Below are positions 1 to 8,827 of a stretch of 64,000 nucleotides of DNA, piece by piece. The notes beneath the pieces are model-generated. The model ran no database searches. It saw only the letters and a list, made by a program, of their open reading frames with translations, and was not told where the DNA came from. The translations under genes and the position numbers were made by a program. The DNA is from Mycobacterium colombiense (GTDB lineage: Bacteria; Actinomycetota; Actinomycetes; Mycobacteriales; Mycobacteriaceae), in contig NZ_LZSX01000035.1 in NCBI RefSeq assembly GCF_001665835.1, forward strand, positions 62,001 to 126,000. Reading direction: 5' to 3'. Positions within the stretch are counted from its first letter, which is position 1; each line of letters begins with the position of its first letter.

Positions 1-58
1 CCGCAGCGACAGCCCCGGCAACAACCAGCGGTTTCATGAGTGTCAATTTCGATAACAT
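1..58 (-). CDS. N-terminus of a secreted protein, cut by the window edge
   Basis: Only about 19 codons are visible, starting from an ATG at 58. They read MLSKLTLMKPLVVAGAVAA: a short positively charged head followed by an Ala/Val-rich hydrophobic stretch, which looks like a Sec signal peptide. An internal ATG at 37 is an alternative start. The rest of the gene lies outside the window, so the function cannot be judged. It is divergent from the fabG5 operon across about 110 bases. Confidence 0.4.
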   Translation of the reverse strand, partial: MLSKLTLMKPLVVAGAVAA

Positions 59-170
59 GCGCGTGGCATACCACCGCAACACGTGTCCAAAACATCACGA
101 ATAAAATTTGTCAGCAAACGAAGTCCCCGCTGCCTACGGCGGCTCCCACCGCGACGGAAGGCCCGACACC

Positions 171-953
171 ATGACCTCACAAGATCTGACCGGCCGCACC
201 GCGATCATCACCGGCGCGTCGCGCGGAATCGGGCTGTCGATCGCCCAGCAACTGGCGGCCGCGGGGGCCAACGTGGTGCTCACCGCGCGCAAGCAGGAGG
301 CCGCCGACGAGGCCGCCGCCCAGGTGGGGAAGCAGGCCCTCGGGGTGGGTGCCCACGCGGTCGACGAGGATGCGGCGCGCCGCTGCGTCGAGCTCACGCT
401 GGACCGTTTCGGCAGCGTCGACATCCTGATCAACAACGCCGGAACCAATCCGGCATACGGTCCGCTGATCGACCAGGATCACGCCCGCTTCACCAAGATC
501 TTCGACGTCAACCTGTGGGCCCCGCTGCTGTGGACCTCGCTCGTGGTCAAGTCGTGGATGGGTGAGCACGGCGGGTCGATCGTCAACACGGCCTCCATCG
601 GCGGCTTGCATCAATCGCCGGCGATGGGCATGTACAACGCCACCAAGGCCGCGCTGATCCATGTCACCAAGCAACTGGCGCTGGAACTTTCGCCGCGCAT
701 CAGGGTCAATGCGATATGCCCGGGTGTGGTCCGCACCCGGCTCGCCGAGGCGCTGTGGAAGGACCACGAGGACCCGCTGGCGTCGTCGATCGCGCTCGGG
801 CGCATCGGGGAGCCGATCGACGTGGCCGCGGCCGTCGCCTTCCTGGTCTCGGACGCCGCGAGCTGGATCACCGGCGAGACCATGGTGATCGACGGCGGCC
901 TGCTGTTGGGCGCCGCACAGGGATTCCAGTCCGCACCGGGAGGCGGGCAATGA
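171..953 (+). CDS. fabG5: Short-chain dehydrogenase/reductase, FabG5-like
   Basis: A 260-residue classical SDR oxidoreductase, cytosolic and NAD(P)(H)-dependent. The Rossmann motif TGASRGIG is at residues 14-21 and NNAG at 88-91; the catalytic Ser142, Tyr155 and Lys159 (YNATK) are all present. The length equals that of M. tuberculosis Rv2766c (FabG5) and the gene holds the same place on the map, upstream of thyA. The ATG at 171 follows a GGAAGG site; an upstream in-frame start at 108 would add a non-conserved leader. The stop overlaps the next fadE start (ATGA), so translation is probably coupled. A hydroxyacyl or sterol-type substrate is inferred from the two acyl-CoA dehydrogenases behind it. 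Confidence 0.85.
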   Translation: MTSQDLTGRTAIITGASRGIGLSIAQQLAAAGANVVLTARKQEAADEAAAQVGKQALGVGAHAVDEDAARRCVELTLDRFGSVDILINNAGTNPAYGPLIDQDHARFTKIFDVNLWAPLLWTSLVVKSWMGEHGGSIVNTASIGGLHQSPAMGMYNATKAALIHVTKQLALELSPRIRVNAICPGVVRTRLAEALWKDHEDPLASSIALGRIGEPIDVAAAVAFLVSDAASWITGETMVIDGGLLLGAAQGFQSAPGGGQ

Positions 954-2149
954 CCGCCGTCGATACGGCCGACCTGGACGCGCGGGTGCAGGCCCTGCTC
1001 GACGAGCACGATCCGGCGACCAGCGACCCACGCGATTTCCTTGGCGCACAATACGATGCGGGGTTGGCCTGGGTGCATTTACCGCACGGTTTCGGCGGGC
1101 TGGATCTGCCGCGCACCGGTCAGGAGCGCGTCGATGCCCGGCTGGCCGCCGCCGGCGCGCCGGTGGGCGGCACCCGCAAGAATTACATCGGCATGGGCAT
1201 GGCGGCGCCGACGATCGCGGCCTTCGGCACGGACGAGCAGAAGCGAAAGTTCCTGCGCCCGTTGTTCACCGGTGAACAGATCTACTGCCAGCTGTTCAGC
1301 GAGCCGGGCGCCGGATCCGACCTGGCCGGGGTGGCCACCCGGGCGGTGCGAGACGCGCATAACCCTCAAGACTGGATTGTCAACGGGCAAAAGGTGTGGA
1401 CCTCGCAGGCGCAACACGCGCAGATGGCCATCCTGGTCGCCCGGACCGATCCGGCCGTGCCGAAACACCACGGGCTGACCTACTTCCTCTGTGACCTGAC
1501 CCAACCGGGGGTCGATATCCGGCCGTTGCGCCAGATCACCGGCGAGGCGGAATTCAACGAGGTGTTCCTCACCGACGTCCGGGTGCCCGATGCCAATCGG
1601 CTCGGCCCGGAGGGCGGCGGCTGGCGGGTCGCGACCACCACGCTCAACAACGAACGCGTCGCCATCGGGTCGCGTGCCGGCGTCCCACGGGAAGGCGGCC
1701 ACATCGGCAAGGTCACCGCGGCTTGGCGCGACGAGCCGGAGCTGCGCAACCCCGCGATGCACGACCAGCTGATGCGGCTGTGGGTCGAGGCGGAGGTCCT
1801 TCGGCTCGCCGGTGAACGGTTGCGGCAACAGGCGGCCACCGGTCAGCCCGGTCCCGAGGGCGCTGGCATGAAGGTGGCTTTCGCCAAACTGGCGCAAGCG
1901 ATTTCGGGCTTCGAGATCGAGCTGCACGGCGAATCCGGGCTGCTCTACGATGACTGGACCATGCGCAGGCCCGAGACGGTCGACCTGGTCGGTCGCGGAC
2001 CCGGCTACCGCTACCTGCGGGCCCGCGGCAACTCGATCGAGGGCGGGACGTCAGAAATCCTGCGCAACACCATCTCCGAGCGGATCCTCGGCCTGCCGGG
2101 TGAACATCGCGTCGACAAAGACGTCGCCTGGAAGGACCTACCCCGATGA
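950..2149 (+). CDS. Acyl-CoA dehydrogenase, first subunit of a FadE pair
   Basis: A 399-residue FAD-dependent acyl-CoA dehydrogenase, which would introduce an alpha-beta double bond in an acyl-CoA. The middle domain carries the family signature around FSEPGAGSDL (residues ~118-127), and the C-terminal helical domain carries the FAD/substrate segment ending in EGGTSEILRN. It overlaps fabG5 by 4 bases and the following fadE by 4 bases, so the three genes form one translationally coupled operon. Adjacent dissimilar FadE genes in actinobacteria often make alpha2-beta2 enzymes for sterol side chains; heteromer formation is inferred here. The substrate is unknown. Confidence 0.85.
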   Translation: MTAVDTADLDARVQALLDEHDPATSDPRDFLGAQYDAGLAWVHLPHGFGGLDLPRTGQERVDARLAAAGAPVGGTRKNYIGMGMAAPTIAAFGTDEQKRKFLRPLFTGEQIYCQLFSEPGAGSDLAGVATRAVRDAHNPQDWIVNGQKVWTSQAQHAQMAILVARTDPAVPKHHGLTYFLCDLTQPGVDIRPLRQITGEAEFNEVFLTDVRVPDANRLGPEGGGWRVATTTLNNERVAIGSRAGVPREGGHIGKVTAAWRDEPELRNPAMHDQLMRLWVEAEVLRLAGERLRQQAATGQPGPEGAGMKVAFAKLAQAISGFEIELHGESGLLYDDWTMRRPETVDLVGRGPGYRYLRARGNSIEGGTSEILRNTISERILGLPGEHRVDKDVAWKDLPR

Positions 2150-3249
2150 GCGCGCACACCGCCGACCTGCTGTACTCCGACACCGAAGAGGCGCTGCGGG
2201 CCGGCGTCCGTCAGTTGTTCGCCGAGCGGTGCCCACCCGAAACGGTCGTGCGCGCCTATGACCCGCAACCGCAAGAGTTTTCGGGAGTGTGGCGCACGCT
2301 GGCCACCGAATTGGGCGTGGCCGGCCTGCTGGTTCCGGAGTCGCTGGGCGGCGCCGGCGCGAGCGCTCGCGAGGCCGCCGTGGTCATGGAGGAGATCGGC
2401 CGGGCCGTCGCCCCTGTTCCGTTTTTGTCCAGCGCGGTCCTCGCCACGATCGCGCTGCTGCGTGCCGGTGACACCGAGACCGTGTCGGCGCTGGCCCAGG
2501 GCGAGCTGACGGCGGCGTTGGTGGTGCCGCTGTCGAGCGCACCGGGCGACCCGATCACGGGCGTCGGCGGCGGCGCCGACGGCCTGAGCGGGTCGGTCAC
2601 CAGCGTGGCCGGCGCCGACGGCGCCGATGTGCTGGTGGTCCCGGTCGCCGGGCGCGACGGGCTCGAGCTGCACACCGTCCCCGGCGACGCGGCGGGCGTG
2701 CAGATCTCCCCGGCGCTCGCGCTGGATATGACCAGACCCCTTGCCGCCGTGACGTTTTCGGGATCCCCGTCGTCCCGGGTCGGGGCCGGCGACGAGCCGG
2801 TCACCGAAGCCATCCGGACCGGCGCGGCCCTGTTGGCTTCCGAGCAACTCGGGGTGGCCCAATGGTGCTTCGAGACCACGCTGGCGTACGCCAGGGAGCG
2901 CAGGCAATTCGGCCGGACGATCGGCTCCTATCAGGTGATCAAGCACCGGCTGGCCGACCTGTGGTTCGAGGTCGGCGCGGCCACGGCCGCGGCCCGTTAC
3001 GCGGCCGACGCCTGCGCCGGCGGCGGTCCCGATGCGGACGCGGCGGCGGCCATCGCCCAGGCCTACTGCAGCGATGTCGCCGTGCACGCCGCCGAGGAGT
3101 GCGTGCAGCTGCACGGCGGCATCGGGATGACCTGGGAATATCCGGCGCACCTCTACCTCAAGCGGGCCAAGAGCGACCAGTTGGCGTTCGGCACCGCCTA
3201 CCGTCACCGCGCCCGCCTGGCCGAATTGGTCGATCTGCCGGCGTTCTGA
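2146..3249 (+). CDS. Acyl-CoA dehydrogenase, second subunit of a FadE pair
   Basis: A 367-residue acyl-CoA dehydrogenase homologue, divergent from its upstream partner. The C-terminal domain has clear family motifs: ERRQFGRTIGSYQ at residues ~250 and QLHGGIGMTWEYPAH at ~325. The middle beta domain is weakly conserved and Ala/Gly-rich, and no SEPGAGSD signature is visible. This asymmetry, together with the ATGA overlap, is what paired alpha2-beta2 FadE enzymes look like: one subunit keeps the flavin loop and the other donates active-site residues. The pairing is an inference. The start is fixed by the overlap. Confidence 0.8.
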   Translation: MSAHTADLLYSDTEEALRAGVRQLFAERCPPETVVRAYDPQPQEFSGVWRTLATELGVAGLLVPESLGGAGASAREAAVVMEEIGRAVAPVPFLSSAVLATIALLRAGDTETVSALAQGELTAALVVPLSSAPGDPITGVGGGADGLSGSVTSVAGADGADVLVVPVAGRDGLELHTVPGDAAGVQISPALALDMTRPLAAVTFSGSPSSRVGAGDEPVTEAIRTGAALLASEQLGVAQWCFETTLAYARERRQFGRTIGSYQVIKHRLADLWFEVGAATAAARYAADACAGGGPDADAAAAIAQAYCSDVAVHAAEECVQLHGGIGMTWEYPAHLYLKRAKSDQLAFGTAYRHRARLAELVDLPAF

Positions 3250-3305
3250 CCTTCGGCGCCGGCCGACGATAGAGTTTGCCGACCAAGCAGGTGGGAGTGG
3301 CGCGA

Positions 3306-4520
3306 ATGCGGGTGTTGCTGTCGGCGTACGACTCGCGCGGGGGCGTCGAGCCGTTCGCCGCGCTCGCGGTGCACCTGCGCGCGCTTGGCGTCGACGCGCG
3401 GGTGAGCGCGCCGCCGGACGCCGAATTCGTTGAGCTGCTGGCGCGTGTCGATGTGCCGCTGCTGCCGTTCGGTGACTCACTGCGGGCGATGAAGACCGGG
3501 GCGGTGCCGTCGGAGGCGGACCTGCGCCGGCACCTGGACGGGCTGATCGCCATGCAATTCGACGCCGTGGCCGCCGCGGCCGAGGGCTCCGATGCGCTGG
3601 TGGTGGCCGGCTTCCCGCCGGCCGCCGCGGCCGCCCGATCGGTGGCCGAAAGCCTGGGGATCCGCTACGTCTACGTCAGTTACCAGCCCACCATCCTGCC
3701 GTCGCCGCACCACCCGCCGCCGACCTACGCCAACGGGCCGTTCCCGCCCGGCACGGTCGACAACCGGCTGCTGTGGCAACTCGACGGCCGGCATATGCAG
3801 GAGCCGTTCGGCGCGACGCTCAACGGTCACCGGGCGGCGATCGGACTGCCGCCGCTCGACAACCTGCGCGACTACGCGCTGACCGACCGCCCGTGGCTGG
3901 CGACCGATCCGATCCTGGATCCATGGCGGCCTGCCGACCTCGACGTGGTGCAAACCGGCGCCTGGCTGCTGCGCGACGAACGCCCGCTGCCGGCCGAGTT
4001 GGTCGAATTCCTCGACGCGGGCGCACCGCCGGTCTATGTGGGCTTCGGCAGCATGCCGATGCGCGCCTCGCACGACATCGCACGGACGGCCATCGAGGCG
4101 ATCCGCGCGCAGGGCCGCCGGGCCGTGGTCTCGCGTGGCTGGGCCGACCTGGCCCCGATCGACGACCGGGACGACTGCCTGGCCGTCGGCGAGGTCAACC
4201 ACCAGGCGCTGTTCGGGCGGGTCGCCGCCGTCGTGCACCACGGCGGGGCGGGCACCACGACGACGGCCGCCCGGGCCGGCGCGCCGCAGGTGGTGGTGCC
4301 CCAGGGGGCCGACCAGCCCTACTGGGCGACCCGGGTGCGCGACCTGGGCATCGGCGCCGCCCATGACGGCCCCGCCCCGACCAGCGAGTCGCTGTCGATC
4401 GCGCTCGAGGCGGTTCTGACCGACCAGACCCGCGCCCGGGCGAGATCCGTGGCCCCCACGATCCGCACCGACGGCACCGCGGTGGCCGCGACGCTGCTGA
4501 TGACCGCGCTAACGCGGTAG
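3306..4520 (+). CDS. Glycosyltransferase family 1 (MurG/UGT-like)
   Basis: A 404-residue GT-B fold glycosyltransferase. The C-terminal half holds the nucleotide-sugar donor motif: a VHHGGAGTTTTAARAG stretch near residue ~310 and PQGADQPYWA just after it, as in sterol, macrolide and mycobacterial glycopeptidolipid glycosyltransferases (Rv1524/Rv1526c family). The N-terminal acceptor half starts MRVLLSAYDSRGG. The ATG at 3306 has a GGGAG site, and a TAGAGT box at 3270-3275 could be the -10 element; an upstream in-frame TTG at 3276 is less likely. The 3' end converges on the dienelactone hydrolase gene with a 12-base overlap. The acceptor is unknown; cell-envelope glycolipid work is plausible. 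Confidence 0.85.
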   Translation: MRVLLSAYDSRGGVEPFAALAVHLRALGVDARVSAPPDAEFVELLARVDVPLLPFGDSLRAMKTGAVPSEADLRRHLDGLIAMQFDAVAAAAEGSDALVVAGFPPAAAAARSVAESLGIRYVYVSYQPTILPSPHHPPPTYANGPFPPGTVDNRLLWQLDGRHMQEPFGATLNGHRAAIGLPPLDNLRDYALTDRPWLATDPILDPWRPADLDVVQTGAWLLRDERPLPAELVEFLDAGAPPVYVGFGSMPMRASHDIARTAIEAIRAQGRRAVVSRGWADLAPIDDRDDCLAVGEVNHQALFGRVAAVVHHGGAGTTTTAARAGAPQVVVPQGADQPYWATRVRDLGIGAAHDGPAPTSESLSIALEAVLTDQTRARARSVAPTIRTDGTAVAATLLMTALTR

Positions 4521-5258
4521 CGCCGACGCGAACAGCTCCGTCATCGCGTCCCAATGCCGCTCGGCCGCGGCGGCGTCGTACGGCGCATTGTCCGGAACCG
4601 CGAATCCGTGCCCGGCCGAGTACCACTCGATGGTGTGCTCGACACCGGCCGCCGTCAGCGCCTTGTCGAGCTGCTCGGCGTGACCGGCGGTGAACGACGC
4701 GTCGTTCTCGGCGCCGCCCACGTACACCTTGGCGCTCATCCGGTCGGCCAGCAGGTGTGGGCTGTCCTCGGTGTCGGTCACCAGGCCGCCGCCGTGGAAG
4801 GATGCCGCCGCCGCCACCCGGTCGGGCACCCGTCCGGCCACCATCAGCGACGTCCGGCCGCCCATGCAGTAACCGCACACCCCGAACCGCTCGCCGACCA
4901 CCTCCGGGCGGGCGGCCAGGTAGTCGAAGAACGCGCCGGCGTCGGCGGCCATCCGGTCGGGGGTCACGCTGCCGATCATCGAGAACAGGCGCCCGCGCTC
5001 CTTCTTGTCGCTGAACACGGTCGCCATGTCGAACGGCGCCCAGTCCGCGGTGCGGTAGTAGACGTCGGGCAGCAGCACGGTGTAGCCGAAGCCGGCCAAC
5101 TTGGCGGCCATCTGCTGGAACGTGTCGCGCACGCCGCCGGCGTCGGGGTACATGACCACACCGGGCCACGGGACTTGGGATTCCGGGCCGTCGGGGGTGA
5201 ACAGGTGCACCGTGCAGGTGCCATCGGGAGTGGTGACGACGTCGATGATGTTCGGCAT
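4509..5258 (-). CDS. Dienelactone hydrolase family protein
   Basis: A 249-residue alpha/beta hydrolase of the dienelactone hydrolase family, orthologous by position to Rv2765. The nucleophile is Cys131 in GYCMGG, with the acid and histidine in the expected order (the ENDASF segment at ~184, then HGFAVPD near 222). The family hydrolyses lactones or small esters; the native substrate here is unknown. The start is the ATG at 5258 (MPNIIDVV); upstream in-frame codons would add a non-conserved leader that runs toward thyA. It is divergent from thyA, with about 100 bases between the starts. Confidence 0.85.
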   Translation of the reverse strand: MPNIIDVVTTPDGTCTVHLFTPDGPESQVPWPGVVMYPDAGGVRDTFQQMAAKLAGFGYTVLLPDVYYRTADWAPFDMATVFSDKKERGRLFSMIGSVTPDRMAADAGAFFDYLAARPEVVGERFGVCGYCMGGRTSLMVAGRVPDRVAAAASFHGGGLVTDTEDSPHLLADRMSAKVYVGGAENDASFTAGHAEQLDKALTAAGVEHTIEWYSAGHGFAVPDNAPYDAAAAERHWDAMTELFASALPR

Positions 5259-5344
5259 GGCATTCGTTCTACTCCGCGGGCATAGACCCAAATTCATCGG
5301 CGCCGACCCGCCGCGCCCGGCCACGCCGCGCTTGCGATCGCCGC

Positions 5345-5350
5345 TAAGCT
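5345..5350 (+). promoter_or_regulatory. -10 box of a leaderless thyA transcript
   Basis: TAAGCT (TANNNT) ends 6 bases before the GTG of thyA, and no Shine-Dalgarno sequence lies between them. This spacing is the mycobacterial leaderless pattern and supports the GTG at 5357 as the start. Confidence 0.6.
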
Positions 5351-5356
5351 GGCGGC

Positions 5357-6743
<1,387 letters not shown>

Positions 6744-6814
6744 CCTGACATACTCGGACTCGGGGCGGGTCGCACAGCGTCAACCAGGTGTTTGGAGAGA
6801 AGGGGGAATTGGCA

Positions 6815-7549
6815 GTGAAAACCGAACCCGTGAAGACGTTCTCTCGAAAATTCATGGGCTACGACGCGGCCGCGGTTGATGCCCACATCGAGATGCTGAC
6901 CACCAAGCAGCAGCTGCTGCTTGACGACGTCGAGAGCCTCCGGGCCCGGCTGCAGGAATCCGGCGATCAGACGGCCGCGCTGCGCAAGGAGGTGGCCGTG
7001 CTCACGGACACCTCGCCGGCGCCGCACGCGGTGCAGCAGCGGATGTCGAAAATGCTGAGCCGCGCGGTCGACGAGGTGGCCGAGATGCAGGCCGAGGTGC
7101 GGGCCGAAGCCGATGCGTTGATCGCCGCGGCCGAGGCCGAGGCCGAAGCCGCGGAGCGAAAGCGCGACGAGGTGCTCGCCGACATGGCCGCGCAGCAGAA
7201 GGCCCTGGAAGCCGAGTACGAGGAGACCAAGGAAAAGCTGGACGCCGAACTGGCCGAGATGCGCGCCGAAACGCAATCGGCGATCGAGAAGGCGCGCCAG
7301 GACGCCGAGCGGGAGTGCGAGCAGCTCCTCGGCGACGCGAAAAAGGGCGCCGATCACTACCGGGAGAAGGCCCGGCGCGCGGTGGACGAGGCGACGGCCC
7401 AGCGCATCAAGATCCTCGAGCAGTTGATGGGCGTGTACCGCGACCTCGATGAGGTTCCGAAGGCCCTCGAGGCGGCCTACGAGGAACAAAACGACTCGGA
7501 TGACGAGCGCGTGTTGAAACCGCTGGACCGCAAGGTTGCCGCGGGCTGA
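6815..7549 (+). CDS. DivIVA-domain coiled-coil protein
   Basis: A roughly 244-residue protein. The N-terminus (KTFSRKFMGYDAAAVDAHI, residues ~7-25) resembles a DivIVA/Wag31 membrane-curvature head. Most of the remainder (residues ~25-215) is an unbroken Ala/Glu/Lys/Arg-rich coiled coil, followed by a short acidic tail. The start is the GTG at 6815, about 7 bases after AGAAGGGGG; a TTG at 6809 and a GTG at 6788 are alternatives. DivIVA proteins recruit wall-growth machinery to poles and septa in actinobacteria; whether this one does so is inference. I recall no counterpart at this position in M. tuberculosis, so it is a lineage-specific addition next to thyA-dfrA. Confidence 0.75.
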   Translation: MKTEPVKTFSRKFMGYDAAAVDAHIEMLTTKQQLLLDDVESLRARLQESGDQTAALRKEVAVLTDTSPAPHAVQQRMSKMLSRAVDEVAEMQAEVRAEADALIAAAEAEAEAAERKRDEVLADMAAQQKALEAEYEETKEKLDAELAEMRAETQSAIEKARQDAERECEQLLGDAKKGADHYREKARRAVDEATAQRIKILEQLMGVYRDLDEVPKALEAAYEEQNDSDDERVLKPLDRKVAAG

Positions 7550-7593
7550 GCCCACGCCGGCCCGGCCGCCAAAGGGTTGTCGCACCCAAGAGG

Positions 7594-7599
7594 TATTCT
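7594..7599 (+). promoter_or_regulatory. -10 box, leaderless, for the YcaQ-like gene
   Basis: TATTCT lies 7 bases before the GTG at 7607. There is no ribosome-binding site in between, so a leaderless mRNA is likely. This chooses 7607 over the in-frame TTG at 7577. Confidence 0.6.
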
Positions 7600-7606
7600 C
7601 AGCGCC

Positions 7607-8827
7607 GTGCCAACCCGCAGGCTGTCGGCCGCCCAAGCCCGGCGGATAGCCGTTGCGGCCCAAGGATTTAGCGAGCCCCGCGCCGGTGGCGGGGTCACGC
7701 GCGCGCACCTGAAGCGGCTGATCTCCAGAATCCAAGTGCTGCAACTGGATTCGGTCTCGGTGGCGGTGCGCGCGCACTATGCCCCGGTGTTCAGCCGGCT
7801 CGGTCCCTACGACCGGGACGTGCTCGACCGCGCCGCCTGGGGCCCGCGGTCGTCGCGGCTGCTGGCGGAGTACTGGGCGCACGAGGCCGCGCTGATGGCC
7901 GTCGAGGACTGGCCGTTGTTGCGTTGGCGGATGCGCCAGTACCGGCATGGCCGGTGGGGCACCCACATCGTCAAGGCCAACCCGCGGCTGGCCGACGAGA
8001 TCGTCGCCGCCATCGCCGAGCTCGGCCCCAGCACGGCGGGGCAGATCGAAGCGCATCTGGCCGCCGAGCCGCGCAGGAAGAAGGGCACCTGGTGGACCCG
8101 CAGCGACACGAAGTGGGTGGCCGAGGCGCTGTTTTCCGCCGGAGTGCTCACCACGGCCACCCGGGTGGGCTTCGCTCGCCACTACGACCTGGTGGAGCGG
8201 GTGCTGCCGGCCGCCGTGCTGGCCCGCGAGGTCGACGACGACGAGGCGATGCGCGAACTCACGCTGCGGGCCGCCACCGCGCTGGGCGTGGGCACCGAGG
8301 CCGACATCCGCGACTACTTTCGGCTGTCGGCCCAGCAGGTCAAGCCGGCGATCGCCGCATTGGTGGCCACCGGTGACATCGAGCCGGTCGACGTCGACGG
8401 GTGGGCGGCGCCCGCCTACCTGCGGGCGGGGCGCACCGTGCCCCGCGCCGACCGCGGTACCGCGCTGCTGTGCCCGTTCGACCCGCTTATCTTCTTCCGC
8501 CCGCGCGTCGAGCGATTATTCGAATTCCATTACCGCATAGAGATTTACACCCCCGCCGCCAAGCGGCAGTACGGCTACTACGTGTGGCCGCTGCTGATGG
8601 ACGGGCAGCTGGTGGCGCGGGTCGACCTCAAGGCCGACCGCGCCGCCGACTCGCTGCGGGTCCTCGGCGCGTTCGGCGAGCCCGACGCGCCCAAGGCCCG
8701 CGTTGCCGCGGCGCTGGCCGGTGAACTCGAGTCCATGGCGTCCTGGCTGGGTCTGGGCGGATTCAGCGTCGCCGGGCGCGGCGATCTGTCCGGCGAGTTG
8801 CGCGCGGCGGCCAAGCGGGTCAGCTGA
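7607..8827 (+). CDS. YcaQ-like winged-helix DNA glycosylase (HTH_42 family)
   Basis: A 406-residue winged-helix protein of the YcaQ/AlkZ superfamily, whose characterised members excise alkylated or cross-linked bases from DNA. The diagnostic catalytic triplet is QLD at residues 46-48 (the Q-hydrophobic-D form of the YcaQ branch), with EYWAHEA at 88-94 as the second conserved active-site segment. The fold is all-helical/winged-helix throughout; no nuclease motif is visible. Its stop codon overlaps the hsdM start (TGATG), so the glycosylase and a type I DNA methyltransferase are translationally coupled. The gene is absent from this position in M. tuberculosis as I recall it. A repair role is known for the family; any link to DNA modification is inference. 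Confidence 0.8.
   Translation: MPTRRLSAAQARRIAVAAQGFSEPRAGGGVTRAHLKRLISRIQVLQLDSVSVAVRAHYAPVFSRLGPYDRDVLDRAAWGPRSSRLLAEYWAHEAALMAVEDWPLLRWRMRQYRHGRWGTHIVKANPRLADEIVAAIAELGPSTAGQIEAHLAAEPRRKKGTWWTRSDTKWVAEALFSAGVLTTATRVGFARHYDLVERVLPAAVLAREVDDDEAMRELTLRAATALGVGTEADIRDYFRLSAQQVKPAIAALVATGDIEPVDVDGWAAPAYLRAGRTVPRADRGTALLCPFDPLIFFRPRVERLFEFHYRIEIYTPAAKRQYGYYVWPLLMDGQLVARVDLKADRAADSLRVLGAFGEPDAPKARVAAALAGELESMASWLGLGGFSVAGRGDLSGELRAAAKRVS

Noticed and set aside
79..86. ACACGTGT palindrome before fabG5, considered as a regulator site
   Set aside because: Only 8 bases, and it does not match the KstR (TnnAACnnGTTnnA) or KstR2 motifs.
2011..3480. Long reverse-strand open frame (489 codons) opposite the fadE genes
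   Set aside because: The frame is Arg/Gly/Ala-rich without any recognisable domain, and the forward genes have clear motifs. It is a high-GC shadow; the same applies to many other long antisense frames in the window.
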